From: Marasmius tenuissimus
Taxonomy: Eukaryota; Basidiomycota; Agaricomycetes; Agaricales; Marasmiaceae
Direction: 5' to 3'
NCBI GenBank assembly: GCA_029532415.1
Contig: JAQOTA010000047.1
Location: 3,410,001-3,474,000 of the forward strand
DNA: 64,000 bases
A program made the translations under genes and the position numbers. The notes beneath the pieces were generated by a model, which saw nothing but the letters and a program-made list of their open reading frames with translations, was not told the DNA's origin and ran no database searches. Numbering within the stretch: the stretch's first letter is position 1; every line of letters begins with the position of its first letter. This document shows, in pieces, positions 33,814 to 44,396 of this stretch.

Positions 33814-35286
33814 CTACTTGCAAATTGGAACTCCCCAGAAACACTGTTGACAGTTGGCGGTACGTGTCGTAGTTCTGATCCTCCAACTGAAACTTATTGT
33901 TGCTGTAGTGACATTTGACAAAATTCTTCATGTACTTTTAGGGATTTACGCGTGCGTACTTATAGCCTTTCAGCCTTCAATCATCAGCCGCCAATGGGCC
34001 TTGTGCTCGAACACAGATGGGAATGGGCTCTCACCCTTGATTTTGAATGGAGGTTCATATCGGGGCAGAAGAAATTTCGTTGGCCAATGGTGAGCTTTAG
34101 GGCCGAACTATAAAGAAATGGGTTCACAATGATCTAGATCTTCTATTTCTATGCACGATATGCTGTGTTAGCTTCGTTTATCGGGATCATAGCTTCAAGA
34201 GATATACACCAGTAAGTTCGCACTGAAGCTTGAGGTCTTGTGTGCTTTCTTGATAAATGGAACGAAGTCCTATCAACTGTGACATCTTGTTTCTATTGGT
34301 CCCGATTTTCGGGACGACTTCACTCGGTGTTGCCAGCTTAAACCTCGCTATCCGAACGTAAGGCAATGTCACTGCGTTTCCTTCATTTGCTACTTACGCC
34401 GACACGATTTTCAGTATGGCCATTTGGGGAAATGACCGACTTGTGGTGGTTGGTCTAACTATCCTTCTTGTAGGACAATTCGCAGCCATCATGAGGTCAT
34501 TTCCTGCCGGTATTAGAGGCAGGTATGTCGAAGGTATCGGCTGCGTGACCAAATCAGTCGAAACGGAAATCTTTGCTACCTTATACATTGTGACAATGGT
34601 GGTCGACTTCGTCATACTCTCGCTGACCGCGTACAAGACATACGTAGAGTACCGAGACATGTATCACGGCGGTCTCATCAAGCTCATCTTTAGGGATGGT
34701 CTGACATACTTTGTTGTGGTGTAAGTCTTCTCTTTTCCTGCCCAAGGTGTTACGGCCTGAGTTTATCTCTAGATTCCTCTCAAATCTGTTCGCAATGGTC
34801 CGGGCCGTAATCTCAGTTTCAGAAATCTAGAGCAATTATTCACACATATCTCTTTCTAGATCCTCTCGCTGCTCAATCTCAACCCTATCATGGCCATAGC
34901 AGCAGAGTGAGTCTCGCTCTCGTGATCTAATATCTCAATCTAACACAATCGTAGTGCACTTTCCTCGATGATAGCCACAATAGGAGCATGTCGACTTGTC
35001 CGTCGTTTGCACCGCTACGCGGTCGATAAACCACGCATACCAACCATGTAAGTAGTTCCAAGGTCGCTCCTTCATAGTAGTTTAAACCTGTAACTAAATC
35101 TCGCCTTTGCATTCAAGTTCACACTCGCTGCCAACGACCAGGTCACATACCCGGCGTGCGCTCAGCCAGGCTAACGCCGAAGCACATATAGAGGCATGTC
35201 AATTCCTGAATCGTTCCGACAGCCTCATCACATCCACTGACCATCTCCCTTTTCTCAGGCGACGACCTTCACCCGCGGAGATGTGA
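33814..35286 (+). CDS. Basidiomycete seven-helix membrane protein, copy 1 (start codon not found)
   Basis: The only plus-strand member of a five-copy family. The exons read WNSPETLLTVGG, VTFDKILHVLLGIYA, WEWALTLDFEWRFISGQKKF followed by RWPM, IFYFYARYAVLASFIGIIAS, SPINCDILF..LNLAIRT, MAIWGNDRLVVVGLTILLVG then ATLYIVTMVVDFVILSLTAY.. to LIFRDGLTYFVV, FLSNLFAMVRAV, ILSLLNLNPIMAIAA, SSMIATIGACRLVRRLHRYA, and a hydrophilic tail ending RRRPSPAEM, stop 35284-35286. About nine introns sit at the same places as in the other copies. The equivalent of the conserved MG[I/L]DW start (33814) reads CTACTTGCAAATTGG, with no ATG, and no upstream in-frame ATG is evident. The gene may be silent or use another first exon. 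Function unknown; the topology resembles receptor-like integral membrane proteins. Confidence 0.75.
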
Positions 35287-35607
35287 GAGAGCATTACTCA
35301 TCGCCCTGTGACGATGACCCAGAAGGGGGGTAGAGCTCTCGACGAAAATTGCATGAGGATCCGTGTATCAACAGGTCTTTGCCAGGGCTCTGAGCACTTT
35401 CCTCCCTTTGTAGTCTACTCGTACTAATCACGTCGCATGTATTGGTAATTTCGCGAGCCATGATATATGCTCCCGAGATCCTGGGGTGTGACAATGGATT
35501 GAGGGTGCTTGCTTTGTGTGAACTCCTGTCGACCAAAGAATTGGGTAAAATTCGCTATTTTCTGTCGAATAAATATAGGCTGGGGCTCAGCCCACCGTTC
35601 GCAGAGT
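35287..35607. other. Intergenic
   Basis: Nothing seen. Confidence 0.4.
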
Positions 35608-36279
35608 ATGCACAAATGCCGTCTTGAAGGAGTACTTTGTGCGGAATGTCGCCTGGAAACGAGGTCTCAACCAATGTTTTCGTGGTATCTCAATCTGAAG
35701 TCCAGAAATCCATTGCTGGGAGATTCAACCAGCGTACGGTACGCGTCGAAAGTTACGTTGATTATTTTCCTGTCGACTTTTGACCGCGACTTCAATTCCT
35801 CAAGATCGCTACCAACAGAGTTGCCTCGTCTTATTGTAATGGTCTTCAGAGAGATAGCTCTGGACACCCAGGAACGATCGTCATGGCGGGTAGCCACCAT
35901 CATTGGCGGCAAGTGTCCTACTCTATACGATAAATCCCTAAAAATCCCACAGGCCGCGACCCTAAATGTTCTTCACCGTTCCGATACACGAATGCCATTT
36001 GAGCCGTCTGTGGATACCAAATTATCTAGGCTCCCGGTATGCGGAGGTGTAATGATGGAGCTTTCTCGCTGTTCTTGCTCCACTATAAGAAAAAGTGTTA
36101 TCGCTTTGGAAGGCGCTGACAAGGGAGCGAATACATTTCAGTCACCTGGCACTGTCACTGTACGCCCGGGAAGCTTGCTCATCAGGGGTATCTACGATGA
36201 ATGCAATACTTGCGGGAATGGCGCCTGTGGCGAGTTGTATGATTCGTTCGTTTGTAATGTTTCACCTGTTGTTAAGTAG
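35608..36279 (+). CDS. Unidentified ORF, 223 codons
   Basis: An unusually long open frame for this interval, from ATG 35608 (MHKCRLEGVLCAECRLETRS) to TAG 36279. No signal peptide or membrane segment. The C-terminal part is Cys-containing (ELSRCSCSTIRKSV, DECNTCGNGACGELYDSFVC). No family recognised. Length alone makes chance unlikely but not excluded. It has no visible introns, unlike its neighbours, and no TATA box. Confidence 0.3.
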   Translation: MHKCRLEGVLCAECRLETRSQPMFSWYLNLKSRNPLLGDSTSVRYASKVTLIIFLSTFDRDFNSSRSLPTELPRLIVMVFREIALDTQERSSWRVATIIGGKCPTLYDKSLKIPQAATLNVLHRSDTRMPFEPSVDTKLSRLPVCGGVMMELSRCSCSTIRKSVIALEGADKGANTFQSPGTVTVRPGSLLIRGIYDECNTCGNGACGELYDSFVCNVSPVVK

Positions 36280-38827
36280 CTCGTTTTGACCTAAATTCCT
36301 AACCTCAGTAAGTAGGAATTCTCAAGTAACATTCCTCAAAAATATGTTAATCGGCTTTCCGCTCCCTTCGTCAACGTCTAACTCAGTTCAGGGTCGCAAT
36401 GGCCGAGTTTCCTAACTCTGACTCCATTGCATAATCATTGCTTCCTGTCAAAGCCCCCGAGCACAAGATCGACATCCGTAGACCCTTCAGGAAAGGGCTT
36501 GTCAACTTGCAATATGGGCATCAGCTCAAGGTAATGCACAAAAGACATTAGGCTTGCCTCTAGCAATTCAATAAAGGAAGCCAGGAGCAGAACAAGCACG
36601 CGTATCGCATCGCCGTGTGAGATTGGAGTAGGTCGGATCTGGTTCCTCAGTTATCACTCCTTCGCTTCCGTGTGGAAGGAATGGTATCCTCGCTGAGGAC
36701 AATCAGCGCGGTGGTGGTGGCGGCTGTGCGACAAAGGCGTTGAATGGAAGGGTCCACCAGAGTGGAACAACTAGATGCTTACAATCTGAAGAATACGCTA
36801 CCAGTGGAGATTATTCTACGGGGTATCCACCTTAGGGAGTGATCTGGTAGTGAATTGTGATAAGCTTTGAGGATCTGGCCCTTGGTAGCCGACTCCAGTC
36901 ATAACCGACTAACCTGATCGCCGTTGCCTGCCTGATCTACTAAAACACTGCACACGGGTCAGACAAGAGAGGTAATCCCTAGTTATAAGTAGCTTACTCA
37001 CCTGAAGTACGCCGTAGATGGTTAGAATTTTCTGAGCGCCACCGTTCTGCATGAGCTGGACTTGACGCAAGTCAGGAAACACTGGTAATGTGGACACTCA
37101 CCAAAAAGAGCAAGGCCGAGGGGATAGATGCTCGCACATGCGCCTCATCTTTGCCTCTTATGCTACCTGCGGCTTGCCACGAAGTCTCAGCAGTCTGCCG
37201 GGAAATGACACATCAGAGAGCGAAAATGGACTGAAAAGGAAAAACATCTTCACGGTAACATTTAGTACATGGTGAACAAAACGCCAGAAAGCGTGTGGCG
37301 CCCTCGAAAAGTTGCTGATCGGAAGCTGCCTGTTCGATAGGAATGACTGAAACCCGGACGATTGGAGAGCGAGGGGCGGCGACCGAAGGCATCTAGTCTT
37401 CGTGGGCGTCGTCGAGTTCCCACAGTCAATAGAAAGTGTTCTGCTCCTGAGTGTTTGGTAGGCCCTGTCGACTACCGAGAGTTCAGCGGAATGTTTCAGC
37501 TAACGGAAAATGAGGACGATGGAGCGTGCTTACCATGGGACTCGCCATCAATACATGCTCCCCTCTTCAACGCACGTTCTTTCATAGTCCATTCCGAGGG
37601 ATATCGCTGGCGTTTTTGACCCTGTAGATTAAAGGGTCCGAATAGAAGGTCTTGACGCGATGATCGGAGATTACTTGATAGGCAGCTTGATAAGTAGCGC
37701 GACCAAGTGATGAGCGGTGGTCAGCAGCGTGTTCAGTGAGACAACGCTTGGATAAAGCTCACTGAGAGAGCGTCGTGACTGGAATTAGGCGGAGATCCAT
37801 TCGTTGGAATGAGGGAGAAGAGAAAGGAGAGATGTCGCGATCGGTTGATAAACTCAGAACTGTGACAGATAGCGATCAGTGGCACTTCATTGTTATCATG
37901 TGACCGCCCAAACATAGAAGCAGCAAATTTAATGAGCGCTTGTGCGTGCCCGATTCCTTTCCCTCCAACCATCACGCTCATCTTGCACCCATCGAAGCTG
38001 GGAATCGTTAAGGTCTCGTCTTCGATCCTCCAACAACGGTACCCAGCCTTTATTAGAACAAGCATTCGGCAAGACCGATACCAATTATCAACCACCATCA
38101 GGCGTACAAAATCAGAATCATAACGTGTGTAATTCCTTGTCGCACTCGACACATAGCTGCTAACTAGAGATACATGAAATCATTTGATGAACATGTCGGA
38201 CTCGCGAGATGTCGTGTGTATTTGTAGATTACTTGTGTTGAACGAGCTTCTGACCAAAATTGAAAGGTGAGTTTCGTTGTCATAATCATGAGATTGTCCG
38301 TGTTTCGCGAGATCTGTTTGCTGTTTGCTGGAACTATATTGCCTCCGAATCTTGTAGGTCCGTCGTTCTAATGTGTAAATCCTCATTTTTTTGTTGAACA
38401 TGATGGATATCATGTGATACATATTGATGTGTTGTTTACGCGTCACACTATTTATAGAGCTACGCCTCTAGGAACACTTGCGCTCTCATGCAAGAATGTA
38501 TCTACGTAGTTATTGCTTCACAAATGACACTGTAGATATCTACTACGTATGTAGTTACATCAAGTATGATGCTTATAGTCCAAAGTGCGAGGCACAACGG
38601 ATGAAAGACTCATTAGTATTGGCTAAATACCTACTTCTAGTAGTAGTTTCATAGTATTGTAATTACTCTTACATGTACAGAAACTTGTGTATAAAAGCTG
38701 GTATTCCAAGGCCTTAAGCCTAAGGACAATCTACTCGATTATCACCTCTTCACAAGCATCTCAAGTCTACAAGAACACTCTGTGTATTACCCATGTGAGG
38801 TTTACTTCGTTATACCCACTGTGCACT
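36280..38827. other. Gene-poor interval
   Basis: The minus strand at 36930-37090 reads VFPDLRQVQLMQNGGAQKIL then TIYGVLQ before a GTGAGT donor, possibly an exon. The minus strand at 37740-38150 has a 139-codon open frame of unknown content. A plus-strand TATAAAA lies at 38691. No complete gene model. Confidence 0.35.
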
Positions 38828-39478
38828 TTAACTATGCTGGCTCAACATTTTTCGGAGCAAAGACAGCGAAGGACGATACCAACTGGTGTTCGGCCAGCGA
38901 AGTTTCTCCCTTGTGCACTTGGGGCACTTGATCCTTTGGCTGTCTTGGCTGTCCACGAATTGCTGTGTAATTTTGGGCAATCTGTAAGATCGCATCACGA
39001 CCTCTTGTGTATGAAACTCACCACCACTTTCCCTAGCCTCCAAGGGGGCAGGTTTGCCCAGCAGAACCTGGAACACTGGTTCTCCCGTTGGAAAACTCGG
39101 GGCCTCCTCATTTATCCAGCCTACCCCTTGATGGGCAACTTTCATTGAGTCAGTAAACCCGTATCACGTTGATCCCGAGCTCAACTCACCAGTCCAAGCT
39201 TCTTTTTTGTATTGAACCGTGTCTCCCTCGGGGGTTGTCATGAAACAAATATCCGAGTCAGCCTGAGCAATATCGCGGCTTTCGAGCCCTCTCGTGGAAG
39301 CCTCGAGCGTTTTGTTGACTCTGAATCTTGGTGGTGAGAAGTTGTTCCTTAACTTGAGAAGTAGTCCCCCCAATCCAGCTCCTTTAAAGCCTGGCGGTAG
39401 TTTTATCATATTACCTGGATAAACGGAGTTCATGTTTACTTTCGGCTCGACGGGTTGAAGTGGCGAAGGCAAGGCCAT
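38828..39478 (-). CDS. Unidentified two-exon gene
   Basis: Exon 1 (39478-39190) starts MALPSPLQPVEPKVNMNSVY and includes KLPPGFKGAGLGGLLLKLRN and DSDICFMTTPEGDTVQYKKE. A 63-nt intron (39189-39127, GTGAGT..CAAG) splices in phase to exon 2 (39126-38828): VGWINEEAPSFPTGEPVFQV then LLGKPAPLEARESGG.., ending LSLLRKMLSQHS. About 195 residues, soluble, no recognised domain. The phase-perfect intron favours this strand over an antisense ORF (38834-39148) that has a TATA-like box at 38691. It lies just downstream of the HMG-box relic on the same strand and could be its 3' part. Confidence 0.45.
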
Positions 39479-39783
39479 AGTCAATATTCTAGGTATGGCA
39501 ACTTCGGCCTAGCTAACCATTGCACCTACCTGACCCTACACATTGTATGATATCATTATCCCTTTGCCCTACATTACCCATATACTCCTCCATACTCCAC
39601 AACCCTTTGCCTTACTGATCGTACTTACTCCTACGTACATCATGCACAGTTGGACCTACATCATGCACAGTACATTCTACTCCATTCTACTATATTCTAG
39701 CTATCTTGTACTCTCATATATAAGCTAGCTAGGAATACCATACTACCTCAGCGGTTTGTACACCACTGCATGAGGCATTCTGC

Positions 39784-40331
39784 CTACTGTCTTTTCTCTC
39801 CTGCTCCCTGCAGTATTGCAACTGCCATCGTACGAACCGATTTCACAGGCTCTTTGGGCGCATTAGACTCGTCACGGCCAACCTTTGAATGTGACTTCTC
39901 GCTGGTCTGGTTCTCTGTAACAGGCACAGGTTCCTTGTTCTCCATGTTCTTCCCCTTCATGCTCTTTTCCTTTCCCCTATCAGACCTCATATGTTTCGGA
40001 TTACTTGGCCTATAGACGTAGTCTGGGTACATCTTCTTGTGCCTCTCCGCCATGTGCTGCGCTTTCTCTGCATACTCCACCTTCTCGGCAGCAGTGAGGC
40101 CATGCCACATTCCGGATATCACTCGAGATACCTTCCCCAAGGAATTGGGTTGATCTGGGCTGTCCCTTTTGATGATTTCAGTGATTTTTTTCGCTTCTCA
40201 TTTCGGAAAATGATCCATTTGTTGTGTGGACGCGGAATGCGTCCTGGCAAGCAGCGAGCAGGCGAAACAGATTTCTTCTTTTTCGGTGCAGGCCTCTTCA
40301 GGTGATAGACAATGGGAGAAGGTAGAGGATT
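39784..40331 (-). pseudogene. HMG-box protein with a one-base frameshift
   Basis: The minus strand encodes a basic lead-in (RPAPKKKKSVSPARCLPG), then an HMG box: IPRPHNKWIIFRNEKRKK up to an A7 run at 40185-40191, and in the next frame ITEIIKRDSPDQPNSLGKVS, RVISGMWHGLTAAEKVEYAE and KAQHMAERHKKMYPDYVYRP. An eighth A would keep the box in one frame. The layout (RPhNkwi.f, W-x-L-x4-K..Y..A, YPDYxYRP) is that of MATA/SOX-type HMG DNA-binding domains. A hydrophilic tail ends ..GAGEKRQ at 39784. The first exon and start codon are not found; a TATAAAA lies upstream near 40375. It is a relic or carries a sequencing error in the homopolymer. Confidence 0.65.
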
Positions 40332-40379
40332 CCGATTGCTGACAATGTCTTCTCAAAAACGAATCTAATCAGGCACATT

Positions 40380-41232
40380 TTATACCCCACAACTTGGCCA
40401 ACCATATTGAAATTTGTGTTTACGACGTGTATCTCATTGTTGTTCACGCTGATTTGTGTATGCTCGGACCTGTCAGACCATCGAGGCTGGCCACATTTCG
40501 CAATTGTTGGGGGTACCCCTCGCCGTTTTTGTCTCATAATACACACTTTGACTCATTGTGTTCCCTAGGTCATTGTTTTTTGAAAGCCATAAATGGCGAA
40601 CAATATGTGGCTCAAGGCTTGATACGCGGAGAACACGTGGTGGACGTGCCACTGCCGGACCAGAGTCCCCGACTCTCTTGAGAGGAGGGCTTTGTCGTTG
40701 CCCGATCATAGTATCACGTGAGAGCACTCACGTGAATATAGAGCACGTGCCTATCAGGACTTGTTTCCTGAATTGTCGCTCACAGGAAAAATTCCCTCCT
40801 TTCCACTTGAGAACACCACTATTCAGAGCCTGGATCCCAACCTTTGCACGCTATCATGAATGGCATTGCACAACTGGTAGATCTCCAGCAAGCGCACGCT
40901 CTCCTACTTGGAATCTGGATGGACAGCTCTCAAGCCTCACTGGGCACCGCCCCAGGAGTTCAACCTATCCTGCTTCCTTACAGCTATTTGCAAGATCGTA
41001 GCACATTTTGGGCGTGAGCTTCAGATTACTAAGCGCTCCAAGCTATACAAAACAGAGGGCCACCTAGACCTATCGGGAGTTCCTGTATGAAGAGCAAGTT
41101 GAGATACGTAGGCCCACCCCACAAATTGTATTGCAGAACATGCAAATTATATAGCTGAGTCATCGAGAGCTCACGCGCGCAAACATGTAAATAGCTGTAA
41201 AGAGGTTTTCTGCTACAGAGCTCCACCCCTGG
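40380..41232. other. Intergenic
   Basis: No supported gene. The plus-strand open frame 40558-41001 has no recognised content. Confidence 0.35.
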
Positions 41233-41277
41233 GCGCTGCGAGGAGCTGGCCCTTCAAGGCCGGGTGACGAGCAGCGC
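41233..41277. repeat. Conserved hairpin with tandem G-A internal loop, copy 3
   Basis: Outer stem GCGCTGC/GCAGCGC (7 bp, perfect) encloses GAGGAGCTGGCC-CTTCAA-GGCCGGGTGACGA. Its flanks do not resemble those of copies 1 and 2. Confidence 0.6.
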
Positions 41278-41703
41278 TCTTCTGAATTGTTTCTTCTGCT
41301 GAACCGGTAACGTACCGGTGGGGAGCTGCTCTCGCTGTTGCACTATACAAAGGTCCTCGAGCCAAGGTTAAGTGTGGTCAACTCAGTCAGTTTCTGTCCA
41401 GCTCGTTCTGACCGCCTTGTTATTGCCTTCGAGTTGAAGATAAATGAGGCTCAGTTTGCACTCCTAATATAATCCAGCATAATTTACAAAAGCATAGGCA
41501 GTTTGAGGATTGTCCCGGCTCTGCTGGTTGAGAGACAGGTGGCTTATGCGCCATGATCAATGTTTGACCAGTGCCCTCAGATTCTTTTGAACTGAAGATG
41601 ACTATATCTCCCTACGAGTCAGAGTGGCACGTCGGTGTTACTGGATAAATCCCTTGTCAGTTTCTGATAAAGTCACATTTTGAGATTTGTTCGTCTTTCC
41701 AAC
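41278..41703. other. Intergenic
   Basis: Nothing seen apart from a small inverted repeat ACCGGTAACGTACCGGT near 41304. Confidence 0.4.
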
Positions 41704-42188
41704 TATTTAAGAATCCCTAGCAAATTTCCGCACAACTCCCACTGGGTGCAAAATAACATAATACGCGTTGCTTTATTCAAACTTTATGTTGAAATTAACC
41801 TGGATTTTGTGTTTTTTAGAATAAATTCAACATAAAGTTAGCATAAAGCTACGTGTATTATACTATCTTGCACCCAGTGTCCAGGAATTTGATCTGTTGA
41901 CATGCCAAACACGACCACGTGCAGATAATCCCAAATTGGTATTTTCTGTGAAGGTGGACTTTGCTTGCACCCACTTTGAGGCGGAGGGAATTGATAAAAT
42001 GAAGATTCTGCTGATTGTAGTAGACCATAGTAGCTCAACGAGAGTCAAGTCAAAGAGGTACGGGTGGTTTGAGGCGGAAAAGGGAAAATAATATTCCATT
42101 TTTGGGTTATTTGCACGTGCAATTGTTTAGCGTGTCAACAGATCAAGTTCCTGGAGTTGTGCAAAAATATGCTAGGGATTCTTAAATA
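41704..42188. mobile_element. Outer foldback MITE, interrupted by a second MITE
   Basis: The arms begin TATTTAAGAATCCCTAGC at 41704 and end GCTAGGGATTCTTAAATA at 42188. The inverted match continues inward through GCACAACTCCAGGAA and TTGATCTGTTGACA for about 100 bp per arm once the inner insert is removed. Non-coding. Confidence 0.8.
41740..41879. mobile_element. Inner 140-bp CACTA-type MITE with 3-bp target duplication
   Basis: The ends are CACTGGGTGCAA / TTGCACCCAGTG. The whole element folds into arms of about 55 bp (..TTTATGTTGAA / TTCAACATAAA..). It is flanked on both sides by TCC (41737-41739 and 41880-41882), which occurs once in the uninterrupted partner arm. Confidence 0.85.
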
Positions 42189-42986
42189 GATGTCATCTGG
42201 AATGATTGAACGAATCCCGAGTCTAGTGTCGAGTCAAAGTAGAGTTACTACTAAGTAGAGAGTCGGGGATTGGCGCGCTCGTGTGCCCCTCAGGATTGGG
42301 GTTGGGGAGATTGGTCGTGGACTCCTGGCGCGAAAGTCATGTGACCGTGTTCTTTGCTCAGCCGGCCGGGCTTGCGGCATGGACTCACTTCCGTGGCTTT
42401 GGCCTTCTGTTCTTGAAATTTCTGAGACAGAGAACACGGCAGCTTCGGAGGAGCTCAGAGGTACGTGAATACATTGTCATCAAACTTCCACCCATTCCGA
42501 TTTACGACCGGGTTCAAAATACCACTCGCAGGCTGTCAACTGGTGGATACACCCAAAGATGGCCTATTTAGGAGGCGAACATTACGTCGGGAGACTTGGT
42601 GACACCTGTATCACTAACAGTAGCTGGAAAGCATCACTGGTTGTGGATATTCGCTACCACAATACCGAGGCCGTGCTTAGACGATTATATGCCCTCCTAT
42701 TCCTCAATCGGATACATTAGTCAACCATCCGATGCCACAGTGGCGTCTTGGAACGCAGACGGCTATGTAGCGCGGGTCGCGAGGATGTCGGACTCTTCTT
42801 ATATACTTACAAATGAAATTGAACTATACAGCGCGCAGACGGAGGACAGCCCATGCTTGGAGCGGTCACAAAACCTTGTTGATATTCAGGTCGCCGTCTC
42901 AGGGCAAAGGGTAGCCCTGTCTTGGAGCTGTGTGAGTGAAAGTCGTCATCTGAGAGGCACAATTTTTTTTAGTAGATGCAATGAGA
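42189..42986. other. 3' flank of membrane-protein copy 2
   Basis: Contains a segment (about 42590-42980) homologous to the downstream flanks of copies 3 to 5, for example ATGCCACAGTGGCGTCTTGG at 42731 against ACGCTACAGTGGCATCTTAA at 45960. The duplication unit therefore includes non-coding sequence. No gene. Confidence 0.5.
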
Positions 42987-44396
42987 CTATCCGAACGATT
43001 CGGGGACGACACGACATGCCTCTACGTGCACTTCGCCGAGTATACGGTTGGTATGTGCTGTAGTTGTTGGTAGTGAATACGAACTAAGGTGTAAGAGTGA
43101 GCATTGAATGAGGACTCCCACTGAAACGAGGGGGAGGGAGAGTAGAATGACTCACATTGTTCGTATCTGTGGTGTATCGCTCATGTATCGGCTCAAACGA
43201 CGGACACTACGACATGCCGCAATCGTGGTAAATACTGTAGAGGGTGGACTACGGAAGTGTCAAAAGAGAGGAAAAATTCATCAGAGAATTAGAGAGACCT
43301 ACTTCGCTGCTACGGCCAAGATAGGGTTGAGATTGAGGAGTAAGAGAATCTAGATGAACGTTCGTGACAGAAGCCCAGAACTCTTTAGTCCATATGATGA
43401 TACGCACCACCGCAAACAGGTTTGAGAGGAATCTATAGGTGTAAGATCAGGCTATTTAAATACATGTGAGGGCGAAGAGAAAGGGCTTACACCACCACAA
43501 AGTATATCAGACCATCCCTGAAAACGAGCTTGATAATTCCACCATGATGATCGTGTTGGTACTCGATGTATGTCTTATAAGCGGTTAACGAGAGTATGAC
43601 AAAGTCGACGACCATTGTCCCAATGTACAGCGTAGTAAAAATACCCGCCTCGGTCGAAGTAATCACACAGCCGGTTCCCTGGATAAACTTGCTTTCAACA
43701 GCGGATCGGAAGGATCTCACGATGGCTGCAAACTGTCCTACAAGAAGGATAGACAGACCGCCCACCACAAGTCGGCAATTTCCCCATACGGCCGAGCTTC
43801 GAAATGAGGGGTGGCTCAAGTGTCAATCGTAAAGCATTTTTTGAATCTTGACGTTGCCTTACGTCCGAATGGCGAGGTTCAAGCTGCCGACACCGAGTGC
43901 AGTTGCCCCGAGACTCGTCGAGAAGGTAAAGAAGGCGTCACAGTCGATGGGGCTTCGTTCTTTTGGTCAATAGTCAAGACCTTGAGCTTCAATGACGACT
44001 TACTGTTGTGTATTGATCACAGCGATAGTCCCAATGAATAGAACTAAAGCAGTGTATCGCGCACAGAAATAGAATATCTAGGTGCTTGTGAGTCCACGTT
44101 TTGCATGCAGACTCAAAAATCACCATTGGCCACCGCAATTTCCTTTTCCTTGATATAAAGTCCCATTCAAAATCCAGAGTGTTAGCCCATTCCCATCTGT
44201 AAAAGGTCCATTAGCAGCTGATGAGTGCAGGTCGAAAAGCGGTGGGGAAGCACATGTAGATGCCTACGAGAACATGAAGAGTTTTGTCGACTAAAGCTGC
44301 AACAACCACAGTAAGACCTGGTTAATCAGGCTCAGATTTATGGCACGCACCACCAGACATTGTCAGTATCTCTGGGGATTCCCAATCAATACCCAT
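42987..44396 (-). CDS. Basidiomycete seven-helix membrane protein, copy 2
   Basis: Starts MGIDWESPEILTMSGG at 44396. Recognisable exons follow: RWEWANTLDFEWDFISRKRK then LRWPM; a CARYTALVLFIGTIA helix; SPIDCDAFFTF..LNLAIRT; SAVWGNCRLVVGGLSILLVG then TLYIGTMVVDFVILSLTAYK.. to LVFRDGLIYFVV; FLSNLFAVVRIIIWTK; LLLNLNPILAVAA; TIAACRSVRRLSRYMSDTPQ; and a last exon SYSLPTTTAHTNRILGEVHV ending at TAG 42987-42989. All splice sites are acceptable and I see no frame break. The family has seven predicted helices, is confined to basidiomycetes as far as I know, and has no established function. Confidence 0.8.

Noticed and set aside
38834..39148. Plus-strand ORF of 104 codons preceded by a TATAAAA at 38691
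   Set aside because: It is antisense to exon 2 of a minus-strand gene whose 63-nt intron joins two exons in phase; the composition of the minus-strand product looks more protein-like. The promoter-like signal is noted but not enough.
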